DNA of 64,000 nt, taken from contig NZ_CP021361.1 of NCBI RefSeq assembly GCF_002157145.1, positions 868,001 through 932,000 on the forward strand. Reading direction: 5' to 3'. Source of the stretch: Acidovorax carolinensis (GTDB lineage Bacteria > Pseudomonadota > Gammaproteobacteria > Burkholderiales > Burkholderiaceae_C). Positions within the stretch are counted from its first letter, which is position 1. Every line of letters starts with the position of its first letter. The position numbers were made by a program, and so were the translations under genes. The notes below the pieces were generated by a model. The model did no database searches. It had not been told where the DNA came from and saw only the letters and a list, made by a program, of their open reading frames with translations. Of the stretch, positions 18,161 to 27,173 are shown in pieces.

Positions 18161-18793
18161 ATGAATCCACCCATGCCTGTCGCCTCCACCCCGCCACCCT
18201 CCTTGCGCCACGGCCGGTTTGAAGATGTGCAGGCGCTGTTTGCCGGCACCTTGTTTGTGGCCATGGCGCTCATGCTGTTCAACCAGGCGGGCCTGCTGGT
18301 GGGGGGCACGGCGGGCGTGGCGTTCTTGCTGCACTACGTCACGGGCATCTCGTTCGGCAAGCTGTTTTTTGTAGTGAACCTGCCGTTTTACTGGTTCGCC
18401 TGGACGCGCATGGGGCGCGAGTTCACGATCAAGACCTTTGTCTGCGTGGCGCTGCTGTCGCTGCTGACCGAGCTGTTCCCGCATGTGATGCATGTGGACT
18501 ACCTGAACCCGTTGTTCGCCTCGTTGCTGGGCGGCTTGCTGCTGGGCACGGGTTGCCTGTTTCTGGCGCGGCACCGCTCCAGCCTGGGCGGAGCCACGGT
18601 GGTGTCGCTGTACCTGCAAAGCCGCTATGGCATGCGGGCCGGCAAGGTGCAGATGATCATTGACGGCACGGTGGTGCTGCTGGCGCTGTTCATCGTGCCG
18701 GTGGAGCGCGTGGCGTATTCGGTGCTGGCCGTGCTGGTGATGAGCGGATTTCTGTGGATCAGCCACCGGCCAGGGCGCTACACGGCAGAGTGA
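18161..18793 (+). CDS. YitT family membrane protein
   Basis: A 210-residue protein with about five to six transmembrane segments, including FVAMALMLFNQAGLLVGGTAGVAFLL and PLFASLLGGLLLGTGCLFLARH. The pattern with GGTAG and SLGGATVVSLYLQ is typical of YitT (DUF161) proteins, whose transport or sensing role is not well established. It lacks the long C-terminal DUF2179 domain of Bacillus members. A TTG at 18143 is in frame, but the ATG at 18161 is preferred. Confidence 0.8.
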   Translation: MNPPMPVASTPPPSLRHGRFEDVQALFAGTLFVAMALMLFNQAGLLVGGTAGVAFLLHYVTGISFGKLFFVVNLPFYWFAWTRMGREFTIKTFVCVALLSLLTELFPHVMHVDYLNPLFASLLGGLLLGTGCLFLARHRSSLGGATVVSLYLQSRYGMRAGKVQMIIDGTVVLLALFIVPVERVAYSVLAVLVMSGFLWISHRPGRYTAE

Positions 18794-18823
18794 GCGGGCG
18801 GGCTGTCGAGAGGTTTGCAACCA

Positions 18824-18851
18824 CCAAAAAGAAAGGCCCCGAAGGGCCTTT
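18824..18851 (-). terminator. Rho-independent terminator of metG
   Basis: Read on the minus strand: AAAGGCCC, loop TTCG, GGGCCTTT, then CTTTTT. This is an eight-base perfect stem with a stable UUCG tetraloop and a U tract, 28 bases after the metG stop. The plus-strand reading ends in TTTGC, so it would be a weak terminator for the yitT-like gene as well. Confidence 0.88.
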
Positions 18852-18878
18852 GCATGGTCGCTGCGTGCGTGACAACGT

Positions 18879-20963
18879 TCAGCGCACGCGCATGCCCGGC
18901 GTGGCACCCGGCCAGGGGTTGAGCACGTAGATGCCGGGGTTGGCCTTTTCGTCGCCATGGCTGGCGGCCAGCACCATGCCTTCGCTTACGCCAAACTTCA
19001 TCTTGCGCGGCGCCAGGTTGGCCACCATCACGGTGTGCTTGCCGATCAGGTCGGCGGGCTGGTAGGCGCTGGCGATGCCGCTGAACACGTTGCGGGTTTT
19101 GCCCTCGCCCACATCCAGCGTCAGACGCAGCAGCTTGGTCGAGCCTTCCACGGCCTCGCAGTTCACGATCAGCGCAATGCGCAGGTCGATCTTGGTGAAG
19201 TCGTCGATGGTGATGGTGGGGGCCAGTTCCTCGCCGCCGGGTGCCGCGTTTTCTGCAGCTGCTTGCGCTGATTCTGCCTGGGCTGGGGGCTCAAACAATG
19301 CTTCAAGCTGTTTGGCATCCACGCGCTGCATCAGGTGCTTGTATTCACCGATCACATGGCCCTTGCCGAGCATGGTGGTGGCGTCGGCAAACGTGAAGGG
19401 CTGCACCTTCAGGAAAGCCTCGACCTGCGCGGCCAGCGCCGGCAGCACCGGCTTGAGCAAGATGGTGAGCAGGCGGAACGCCTCGATGCAGGTGGTGCAC
19501 ACGTCCTGCAGGCGGCCTTCCATGCCGTCCTGCTTGGCCAGTTCCCAGGGCTTGTTCTGGTCCACGTAGGCGTTCACGCGGTCGGTCAGCAGCATGGTCT
19601 CGCGCAGGGCCTTGCCGTATTCGCGCTCGGCCAGCAGTTCGATGATGGAGGGCGCCACGGTGCGCAGGTGGTCCAGCAGCGCGTCGCCATCGGCCGACAC
19701 TTCGCCCAGTGCGCCACCAAAGCGCTTGGCGATGAAGCCCGCCGCGCGCGAGGCGATGTTGATGTATTTGCCAATCAGGTCGCTGTTGACGCGGGCCATG
19801 AAGTCATCGGCGTTGAAGTCGATGTCCTCGTTGCGGCTGCTGAGCTTGGTGGCCAGGTAGTAGCGCAGCCACTCGGCGTTCATGGAGAGGCCCAGGTACT
19901 TGAGCGGGTCCAGGCCCGTGCCGCGGCTCTTGCTCATCTTCTCGCCGTTGTTTACCGTGAGGAAGCCGTGCACGAACACCGAATCGGGCACCTTGCGGCC
20001 GCTGAACTTCAGCGTGGCGGGCCAGAACAGCGTGTGGAAGGTGACGATGTCCTTGCCGATGAAGTGGTACTGCTCCAGCTGCGGGTCGGCCATGTAGGCT
20101 TCGTAGTCCTCGCCGCGCTTGTCGAGCAGGTTCTTCAGCGAAGCGAGGTAGCCGATGGGCGCATCGAGCCACACATAGAAGTATTTGCCCGGTGCGTCGG
20201 GCATCTCGATGCCGAAATAGGGCGCGTCGCGCGAGATGTCCCAGTCGCCCAGGCCCTCGCTGGTGCTGCCGTCGGGGTTGGTGCGCACGGTGAACCATTC
20301 GCGCACCTTGTTGGCCACCTCGGGCTGCAGGCGGCCGTTTTGCGTCCAGTCTTCCAGAAACGCCACGCAGCGCGGGTCCGACAGCTTGAAGAAGAAATGC
20401 TCTGAGCTTTTGAGCAGTGGCTTGGCACCCGACAGCGCGGAGTAGGGGTTGATGAGGTCGGTGGGCGCATACACGGCGCCGCAGACCTCGCAGTTGTCGC
20501 CGTACTGGTCCTTGGCGTGGCACTTGGGGCATTCGCCCTTGATGAAACGGTCGGGCAGGAACATGTTCTTCTCGGGGTCGAAGAACTGCTCGATGGTGCG
20601 CGTCTCGATCAGGCCATTGGCTTTGAGGTCACGGTAGATGTCTTGTGCCAGCTGGTGGTTTTCGGGCGCGTCGGTGCTGTGCCAGTTGTCGAATTCGATG
20701 TGAAAGCCATCGAGATACTGCTTGCGCCCGGCGGCGATGTCGGCCACGAACTGCTGGGGCGTCTTGCCGGCCTTTTCGGCGGCAATCATGATGGGCGCGC
20801 CGTGCGTGTCGTCGGCGCCGACAAAGTTCACCGCGTTGCCCAGCAGCCGCTGCGTGCGCACCCAGATGTCGGCCTGGATGTATTCCATGATGTGGCCGAT
20901 GTGGAAGTTGCCGTTGGCATACGGCAGGGCGGTGGTGACAAAAAGTTTGCGTGCAGACGACAT
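18879..20963 (-). CDS. metG: Methionine-tRNA ligase
   Basis: A 694-residue class I aminoacyl-tRNA synthetase. HIGH motif at 21-24, KMSKS at 342-346, a zinc-binding knuckle starting [17 protein letters not shown] in the connective domain, and a C-terminal EMAPII-like tRNA-binding/dimerisation domain (about 585-694; [22 protein letters not shown]). The Ala/Glu-rich linker before this domain ([19 protein letters not shown]) resembles a repeat-derived insertion. The gene ends at a strong terminator. Confidence 0.97.
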   Translation of the reverse strand: MSSARKLFVTTALPYANGNFHIGHIMEYIQADIWVRTQRLLGNAVNFVGADDTHGAPIMIAAEKAGKTPQQFVADIAAGRKQYLDGFHIEFDNWHSTDAPENHQLAQDIYRDLKANGLIETRTIEQFFDPEKNMFLPDRFIKGECPKCHAKDQYGDNCEVCGAVYAPTDLINPYSALSGAKPLLKSSEHFFFKLSDPRCVAFLEDWTQNGRLQPEVANKVREWFTVRTNPDGSTSEGLGDWDISRDAPYFGIEMPDAPGKYFYVWLDAPIGYLASLKNLLDKRGEDYEAYMADPQLEQYHFIGKDIVTFHTLFWPATLKFSGRKVPDSVFVHGFLTVNNGEKMSKSRGTGLDPLKYLGLSMNAEWLRYYLATKLSSRNEDIDFNADDFMARVNSDLIGKYINIASRAAGFIAKRFGGALGEVSADGDALLDHLRTVAPSIIELLAEREYGKALRETMLLTDRVNAYVDQNKPWELAKQDGMEGRLQDVCTTCIEAFRLLTILLKPVLPALAAQVEAFLKVQPFTFADATTMLGKGHVIGEYKHLMQRVDAKQLEALFEPPAQAESAQAAAENAAPGGEELAPTITIDDFTKIDLRIALIVNCEAVEGSTKLLRLTLDVGEGKTRNVFSGIASAYQPADLIGKHTVMVANLAPRKMKFGVSEGMVLAASHGDEKANPGIYVLNPWPGATPGMRVR
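19246..19312 (-). repeat. Possible repeat-derived segment inside metG linker
   Basis: On the plus strand the DNA reads CAGCTGCTTGCGCTGATT, then further on GGGGGCTCAAACAATG, matching the left arm and tail of the AGCGCTT repeat family with a lost right arm. It encodes the low-complexity linker between the MetG catalytic core and its C-terminal tRNA-binding domain. The match is weaker than for the other copies and could be chance in an alanine-rich linker. Confidence 0.3.
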
Positions 20964-21029
20964 GAAAGCGACTTTCTCGGGCGGAACCCGCGATTTTAGG
21001 CGCTTCGGGGGCGTTTTGCCGACCCCGCG

Positions 21030-22279
21030 TCAGCGGTGCAGGCCGGTTCGCAGTTCGGTGCCGGTGTCTTTCCAGCCAAAGAATTGGCATACCTCGGCCC
21101 GCCGGGCCAGGGTGTCCTTGCGGCCCAGGGCCATCAGCTCCTGGGTGTAGCCCCGCTCGAACAGCAGGTAGCTGGCCAGCGCCGCGCCGCGCACATCGGC
21201 CATGTTCGTGGTCACGCCCAGGGCGCCCAGCATGGCGCGCACGGGGCCGGGCAGGTCGCCCACATGGCGGGCGGCGATGGCATCGAGCCGCTGCGAGGGG
21301 GCGATGACCAGCAACTCGACGGGGCGCAGCGGGCTGTGCAAGCGCTTTTCTTCAGGAATCAGCGACAGTGTGTGGTTGATGCGCTTGACCCGCTCCACAT
21401 CGACCGACAGGGCATCCAGAAAGATGTTGGCCAGCGCATGCCCGGCAATCTGTGCCAGCGAGGGGTAATTGGCCGTGGGCGCGGCGGCACTGTCTCCCTG
21501 GGGCTCGTGCATGCGGCCCGCCCCGATGACCAGCACGCGCTCGGCCCCCAGGTGGATGGCCGCCGCGATGGGGGCCGACTGGCGCATGGAGCCGTCACCA
21601 AAATATTCGGTGTGGCCGTCGATGGCCAGGCCCTTGGCGGGAAAGACGAAGGGAATGGCCGAAGACGCCAGCAGGTGCTCGTGCGTGATGTGGTCGCGCA
21701 CCGCCTTGCGCTGCGAGCGCACCCAGGGTTGCACGGCCTGGGCCGACTCGAAGAAGGTGACATGCTCGCCCGAGCTGTAGCTCGACGCCGTCACTGCCAG
21801 CGCGGTGAGGTGCCCCTTGTGCATGAGCCGGGGCAGGCGCATGAGCGGCACCATCTTGGCCAGCAGCTTTTCAAGCGGTGCGTTGTCCAGCAGCGACCGC
21901 GGCCGCAGGCGCCGCCAGCGCGCCAGCGCCCAGCCCAGTGACACCAGCGTGAGCCAGCGCGCACCGCTGCGCATCACGCTGAACGGATCGGCGCCATACA
22001 CCTGGCCTGCATGGAACTGGCGCCACACGCGGGCAATGCGGCGCACGGTGCGGTCGAAATCATCGGCGCCACAGGCCAGCGCGGCAGCGTTGATGGCCCC
22101 GGCCGAGGTGCCCGTGATGATGGGAAACGGATTGGGCTGGCGGCTTGCGCCGCAGGCGTGGCGCAGGTCGGCAATCGCCTCCAGCACCCCCATCTGGTAG
22201 GCGGCCCGTGCGCCCCCCCGGTGAGTAGCAGGCCAGTGCGGGGCGATGGGGCCTGGGGTGCTTGGGCGGCGGCTGGCAT
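21030..22279 (-). CDS. Patatin-like phospholipase, frameshifted near the N-terminus
   Basis: A ~416-residue patatin-family lipid hydrolase. The nucleophile elbow GTSAG and the DG motif (YFGDGSMRQSAP) of the Ser-Asp dyad are intact in the frame 21030-22193. The expected N-terminus, PRTGLLLTGGGARAAYQMGVLEAI, is split. MPAAAQ...TGLLLTGG lies in another frame starting with ATG at 22279, and AYQMGVLEAI is in the main frame. One more base in the seven-C run at 22213-22219 would join them and complete the glycine-rich oxyanion loop. Either a homopolymer error, a broken gene or slippage-controlled expression. Confidence 0.85.
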
Positions 22280-22320
22280 GGCGCGAAGCGGCGGGCTATC
22301 TTGCTGTAGCGTGGCGTTTC

Positions 22321-22899
22321 TCAGGGCTTGGTCAGCAGCAAAGCGGCCAACGTGTCATCCTGAACGATGGTGATGCCGTGGTCGCGCGCATACAGCCGGG
22401 CGTTGTCGCTGAGGCTGCCCTGGGCCAGCACATACAAACCCGTGGCGGCCCCGCGTTGCTCCATGGCGGCGCGCAGCTCGCGCAGCGGCTCCACGCCGTG
22501 GGTGGCGGCTTTCCACCGGCGGGCGCTGGCCAGCGTGGTGCTGCCGCTCTTTGCCAGGCAGAAATCGGCGGCGCCGTTGCCGGGAACGCGTTCGACGGTG
22601 TAGCCCGCGCGCGTCCAGGCGGCCGCGAGCGTATTGGCAAAGTCACGCCAGGGCATGGTGGCGACAGCGCCGAGCATCTCGGTTACTTTGGCGGGATGGG
22701 GTGCGCGCAGTTGCTTCCAGGCGGCCACGCAGCCCACCACAAAGATGGGAAAACCGGCCAGCGCACCCACCACGAAATACTCCTTGGGCAGCAGCGCACC
22801 TGCGGCCAGGACGATGAGGCCCACCACCACAAAACTGACCCACCAAGGCGAGCGCAGCAGCATGGCAAACAGGGATTTCTCGGCCATCTTGAATTTCAC
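22321..22899 (-). CDS. Membrane-anchored Mrr-like restriction endonuclease-fold protein
   Basis: A 192-residue protein: two N-terminal membrane segments (WWVSFVVVGLIVLAAGALL and YFVVGALAGFPIFVVGCVAA), then a C-terminal Mrr-type domain with GVEPLRELRAAMEQRGAATG and GITIVQDDTLAALL. The usual catalytic (Q/E)xK of this fold, normally in a VQCKRW-like strand, here reads ASARRWK, so glutamine and lysine are both replaced and nuclease activity is doubtful. The GTG start at 22899 has AGGA five bases upstream. The gene is divergent from apbC. Confidence 0.75.
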   Translation of the reverse strand: MKFKMAEKSLFAMLLRSPWWVSFVVVGLIVLAAGALLPKEYFVVGALAGFPIFVVGCVAAWKQLRAPHPAKVTEMLGAVATMPWRDFANTLAAAWTRAGYTVERVPGNGAADFCLAKSGSTTLASARRWKAATHGVEPLRELRAAMEQRGAATGLYVLAQGSLSDNARLYARDHGITIVQDDTLAALLLTKP

Positions 22900-23020
22900 G
22901 GAGGTCCTTTTTGTTTCGAATTGAGGGGGGTGCCGGCTGCGGCAAAGCGTGCGTATTGTCCTTTACGCGCCGGGGGAACAGCGCTTGGATAGACTACCCG
23001 TCTCTTCTGGAGTTTATTGA

Positions 23021-24112
23021 ATGGCAGTCACCGAACAGGGCCTCTTGGCCGCACTTTCCAGCGTGCTGGATCCCCATACCGGCAAGGATTTCGTCAGCAC
23101 CCGCGCTCTGCGCAATGTGCAGATCACTGGTGGCGATGTGGCCTTTGACGTGGAGCTGGGCTACCCCGCCAAGAGTGTGGTGCCCGAGCTGCGCCGCAGC
23201 CTGGTGGCTGCCGCCAAGGGCGTTGCGGGCGTGGAGAACGTGTCGGCCAACATCACCACCAAGGTGATTGCGCATGCCGTGCAGCGCGGCGTGCAGCTGT
23301 TGCCGCAGGTCAAGAACATCATTGCCGTGGCCTCCGGCAAGGGCGGCGTGGGCAAGAGCACCACCGCTGCCAATCTGGCCCTGGCCCTGGCGGTCGAGGG
23401 CGCCAGCGTGGGCGTGCTGGACGCCGACATCTACGGCCCCAGCCAGCCCATGATGCTGGGCATCAACCGCCGTCCCGAAAGCGACGACGGCAAGACCATG
23501 GAGCCGCTGGAGAACTACGGCGTGCAGGTCATGTCCATCGGCTTCCTGGTGGACCAGGACGAAGCCATGATCTGGCGCGGCCCCATGGCCACGCAGGCGC
23601 TGGAGCAGCTCTTGCGCCAGACCAACTGGAAGGACCTGGACTACCTCATCATCGACATGCCCCCCGGCACGGGCGACATCCAGCTCACGCTGAGCCAGCG
23701 CGTGCCCATGACCGGCGCCGTGATCGTCACCACGCCGCAGGACATCGCCCTGCTGGACGCCAAGAAGGGCATCAAGATGTTTGAAAAGGTGGGCGTGCCC
23801 ATCCTGGGCATCGTCGAGAACATGGCCGTGCATGTGTGCAGCAACTGCGGCCAGGTGGAGCACATCTTTGGCGCCGACGGCGGCAAGAAGATGGCGGCCG
23901 AATACGGCATGGACTACCTGGGTGCGCTGCCGCTCGACATGAGCATCCGCTTGCAGGCCGACAGCGGCAAGCCCACCGTGGTGGCCGACCCCGACGGGGA
24001 CGTGGCCAAGATCTACAAGAAAGTGGCGCGCGACGTGGCGGTGAAGATCGCGCAGCAGGCCAAGGACTTTTCAAACAAGTTCCCGACGATTTCGATCAGC
24101 AAGAACACCTGA
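23021..24112 (+). CDS. apbC: Iron-sulfur cluster carrier protein ApbC (Mrp/NBP35 family)
   Basis: A 363-residue P-loop ATPase. An N-terminal DUF59/MIP18 domain (1 to about 90) precedes the deviant Walker A GKGGVGKST at 106-114; switch region DADIYGPSQP follows, and the cluster-binding CxxC is Cys273-Cys276 (VCSNC). It binds and transfers Fe-S clusters to apoproteins. Proximity to two Fe-S-rich formate dehydrogenases is suggestive, but this gene is a common single-copy housekeeping gene in beta-proteobacteria. Confidence 0.94.
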   Translation: MAVTEQGLLAALSSVLDPHTGKDFVSTRALRNVQITGGDVAFDVELGYPAKSVVPELRRSLVAAAKGVAGVENVSANITTKVIAHAVQRGVQLLPQVKNIIAVASGKGGVGKSTTAANLALALAVEGASVGVLDADIYGPSQPMMLGINRRPESDDGKTMEPLENYGVQVMSIGFLVDQDEAMIWRGPMATQALEQLLRQTNWKDLDYLIIDMPPGTGDIQLTLSQRVPMTGAVIVTTPQDIALLDAKKGIKMFEKVGVPILGIVENMAVHVCSNCGQVEHIFGADGGKKMAAEYGMDYLGALPLDMSIRLQADSGKPTVVADPDGDVAKIYKKVARDVAVKIAQQAKDFSNKFPTISISKNT

Positions 24113-24137
24113 TCCTTCTGAGCTGCCGCACTGCGCC

Positions 24138-25094
24138 ATGAACCTGCTCGCGTCCCTGCGCTACCTGGTGGCGCTGCACGAGCATCGGCACTTCGGCCGG
24201 GCGGCGCAGGCCTGCCACATCACGCAGCCGGCCCTATCCAACGCGCTGCGTGCGCTGGAAAAAGAATTTGGCGTGGTGGTGGTGCGCCGTGGCCGCAGTT
24301 TTGAGGGCTTCACGCCCGAGGGCGAGCGTGTGCTGGCCTCGGCCCAGCGGATGCTGCACGAGCACCAGGTGCTGCAGCAGGATCTGAGCAGCGACGCCGC
24401 CCACCCGCGCGGCACGCTGCGGCTGGGGGCCGTACCCACGGCCATGCCTATCCTGGCGCGGTTTGCGGCGCAGCTGCAGGCACGGCACCCGGGCATCGTG
24501 CCTGTGGCGCTTTCGATGAGTGCGCAGGCGCTGGAGGCGGGGTTGGAGAATATTTCGCTGGACCTTGCGCTGGGCTACACCGAGCGCATGCCCGCACGCG
24601 GCGGGCAGCTGCGGGCCTGGCCGCAGTATGTGGAGCACTACTTTCTGCTGCGCCGGGCGCTCTGGCCACCCCAGGGCGCAGGGCGCGGACTGCAGATCGG
24701 CCCGCCCATGGCCTGGGCCGATGCAGCGGCCTTGCCGCTGTGCCTGCTCACCCCGGAGATGCACAACCGCAGCCTGGTCGATGGCGCCTTCCGCACGGCA
24801 GGCGCCACGGTCATGCCCGCCATGGAAACCGATTCGGTGCTGACCCTGGCGCTGAGCGTGGTGGCAGGCCAGGTGTGCAGCGTCTTGCCCGGTGCGCTGG
24901 TCGATGCGGTGCGCGGCCATGACGGGCTGGAGGCCTTGCCCCTGACCAACCCGGTGCTGACCACACCTATCGGATTCATGTCGCACCGGCAGGTGCAGCC
25001 TACCCGGGCGCTGGATGCGGCGCTGGCGCTGGCGCAGGCCCCCGACTGGCTGCAGCACGCCGCGGCGCACAGTGGGTCGCTGGCGGCGGGTTGA
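24138..25094 (+). CDS. LysR family transcriptional regulator
   Basis: A 318-residue LysR-type regulator: N-terminal winged helix-turn-helix (residues ~4-62, FGRAAQACHITQPALSNALRALEKEFG) and a C-terminal periplasmic-binding-protein-like effector domain (~90-300). It starts 25 bases after apbC and lies 175 bases upstream of, and in the same direction as, the soluble formate dehydrogenase genes, which it probably controls, as FdsR-type regulators do. The effector is unknown; formate is the obvious candidate. Confidence 0.88.
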   Translation: MNLLASLRYLVALHEHRHFGRAAQACHITQPALSNALRALEKEFGVVVVRRGRSFEGFTPEGERVLASAQRMLHEHQVLQQDLSSDAAHPRGTLRLGAVPTAMPILARFAAQLQARHPGIVPVALSMSAQALEAGLENISLDLALGYTERMPARGGQLRAWPQYVEHYFLLRRALWPPQGAGRGLQIGPPMAWADAAALPLCLLTPEMHNRSLVDGAFRTAGATVMPAMETDSVLTLALSVVAGQVCSVLPGALVDAVRGHDGLEALPLTNPVLTTPIGFMSHRQVQPTRALDAALALAQAPDWLQHAAAHSGSLAAG

Positions 25095-25268
25095 CGTTTG
25101 CACGCTGCGGCATGGAGGCTGCAGGTGATTTGCGGCGCGCAGTCTTTTACGCCGTTTCATTTGTTTTTGTGATCGCCCCATGTGCATCAGCAATTTGACG
25201 CACGCGGCAGCCGTGCCCGACACTGCCACGGCGCGCCGGGCCTATGCAGGCGCCTTCATACAACAACC

Positions 25269-27173
25269 ATGTACCCCATGCCCCTTGCTGAAGCCCCCAC
25301 CGTCGCCACCGTGTCGGTCAACGACATGCGCGAACGCATCCGCCGCAAAAGCCGCCTCAAGGGCCGCCAGCCTGAAGACGCCGCGATGGCCGACGTGGCG
25401 CGGCTGCTGGGCCCGCGCCCGGCCGAAGGCTTCCGGCGCGACCTGCTCATTGAGTACCTGCACCGCCTGAACGACCACTTCGGCGTGCTGCACGACCGGC
25501 ACCTGGTGGCGCTGGCAAAGCAGCTGAACCTGCCCATGGCCGAGGTGTATGAGGTCGCCAGCTTTTATCACCACTTCGAGATCGTGCGCGGCGAGGAGGC
25601 GCAGGCGCCGCGCCTGGTGCTGCGCGTGTGCGACAGCCTGAGCTGCAGCCTGGCGGGTGCGCGCGAGCTGCTGGCCGCGCTGCCGGAGCGCCTGCGCGCG
25701 GCTGGTCAGGGCGATGTGCAAGTGCAGGCCGTGCCCTGCGTGGGCCGCTGCGAGCAGGCGCCCGTGGCCGTGGTGCATCAGTGCCCGGTGCCGCACGCCA
25801 CCGTGGACACGGTGCTGGAAACAATCCGGTTGAAGCCCAATCGGGCCCTGGCGCTTCACCTACCAGCGCTGGCAGCTATCAATTTTGATATTGCGGCGCT
25901 GGCCGAACACAGCGTGCCTGCGCAGGCAGACCCGATCAGCCCCGCCCACACGGACCTGGCCACCTACCGCGCCCATGGCGGCTACCAGACGGCCGCCGCG
26001 CTGGTCAGCGGCGAAATGGATGCCGAGGCCGTGCTCGCAACCATGGAAGACTCGGGCTTGCGCGGCCTGGGCGGTGCAGGCTTCCCGGCGGGGCGCAAGT
26101 GGCGCATCGTGCGCGATCAACCCGCGCCGCGCCTGATGGCGGTGAACATCGACGAGGGCGAGCCCGGCACGTTCAAGGACCGCACGTATCTGGAGCGTGA
26201 CCCGCACCGCTTTCTGGAAGGCGTGCTCGTCGCCGCCCAGGTGGTGGGCACCGAGGCGGTCTATATCTATCTGCGCGACGAGTACCACGGCTGCCGCGCG
26301 CTGCTTCAAAAGGCGCTGGATGATCTGCGCGCTCAGCCACCATGCCCCTTGCCACACATCGAGCTGCGACGTGGTGCGGGCGCCTACATCTGCGGCGAAG
26401 AGTCCGCCATGATCGAGAGCATTGAAGGCAAGCGTGGCGAACCCCGCATGCGCCCGCCCTACATTGCCCAAGTGGGCCTGTTCGGCCGGCCCACGCTGGA
26501 GCACAACTTCGAAACCCTGTACTGGGTGCGCGACATCGTCGAGCGCGGGCCAGCCTGGTTTGCCAGCTTCGGCCGACACGGGCGCAAGGGGCTGCGCAGT
26601 TTCAGCGTGAGCGGCCGCGTGAAGCACCCGGGCGTCAAGCTCGCGCCTGCGGGCATCACCGTGCAGGAGCTCATCGACGAATACTGCGGCGGCATGCTGG
26701 ACGGCCACCAGCTCTACGCCTACCTGCCCGGCGGGGCCTCGGGCGGCATCCTGCCCGCGAGCCTGAACCACATTCCGCTCGATTTCGACACGCTGCAGCC
26801 CTATGGCTGCTTCATCGGCTCGGCCGCCGTCATCGTGCTCAGCCAGCACGACAGTGCGCGTGAAGCCGCCCTGAACGTGATGCGCTTTTTTGAACACGAA
26901 AGCTGCGGCCAGTGCACGCCCTGCCGCGTGGGCACGGCCAAGGCCGCCGCGCTGATGGAGGCGCGCCAGTGGGACGCCGACCTGCTCGACGACCTGGCCC
27001 AGGTGATGGCCGACGCGTCCATCTGCGGCCTGGGCCAGGCAGCGGCCAACCCCATCCATTGCATCCACAAATACTTTCCGCACGAGGTGGGCGAAGCGCC
27101 GTGGCCGGGCGACCTGCCCAAGCCGCGCAACAGTCCGCTCACCGAGCAATTGCCTGGAGCGTTGAAGCCATGA
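25269..27173 (+). CDS. NAD-linked formate dehydrogenase diaphorase subunit, FdsG-FdsB fusion
   Basis: A 634-residue fusion. Residues ~15-185 are a NuoE/FdsG-like thioredoxin-fold [2Fe-2S] domain with cysteines in CDSLSCSL and CVGRCEQAP. Residues ~215-620 are a NuoF/FdsB-like domain: FMN/NAD-binding GLGGAGFPAGRKW, NIDEGEPGTFKDR, and the [4Fe-4S] motif ESCGQCTPCRVG. It passes electrons from FdsA to NAD. The linker (about 187-210) is encoded by a copy of the palindromic repeat. The ATG at 25269 was chosen over 25182. It overlaps fdsA by four bases; separate fdsC and fdsD genes are not seen. Confidence 0.9.
   Translation: MYPMPLAEAPTVATVSVNDMRERIRRKSRLKGRQPEDAAMADVARLLGPRPAEGFRRDLLIEYLHRLNDHFGVLHDRHLVALAKQLNLPMAEVYEVASFYHHFEIVRGEEAQAPRLVLRVCDSLSCSLAGARELLAALPERLRAAGQGDVQVQAVPCVGRCEQAPVAVVHQCPVPHATVDTVLETIRLKPNRALALHLPALAAINFDIAALAEHSVPAQADPISPAHTDLATYRAHGGYQTAAALVSGEMDAEAVLATMEDSGLRGLGGAGFPAGRKWRIVRDQPAPRLMAVNIDEGEPGTFKDRTYLERDPHRFLEGVLVAAQVVGTEAVYIYLRDEYHGCRALLQKALDDLRAQPPCPLPHIELRRGAGAYICGEESAMIESIEGKRGEPRMRPPYIAQVGLFGRPTLEHNFETLYWVRDIVERGPAWFASFGRHGRKGLRSFSVSGRVKHPGVKLAPAGITVQELIDEYCGGMLDGHQLYAYLPGGASGGILPASLNHIPLDFDTLQPYGCFIGSAAVIVLSQHDSAREAALNVMRFFEHESCGQCTPCRVGTAKAAALMEARQWDADLLDDLAQVMADASICGLGQAAANPIHCIHKYFPHEVGEAPWPGDLPKPRNSPLTEQLPGALKP
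25831..25893 (-). repeat. Palindromic repeat copy inside the FdsG-FdsB fusion gene, encoding the linker
   Basis: On the minus strand: TTGATAGCTGCCAGCGCT, a loop, then GAAGCGCCAGGGCCCGATTG and GGCTTCAA. This keeps both arms and the tail of the family consensus. It is read in frame on the plus strand and encodes roughly LALHLPALAAINFDIAALA between the two enzyme domains. Confidence 0.6.
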
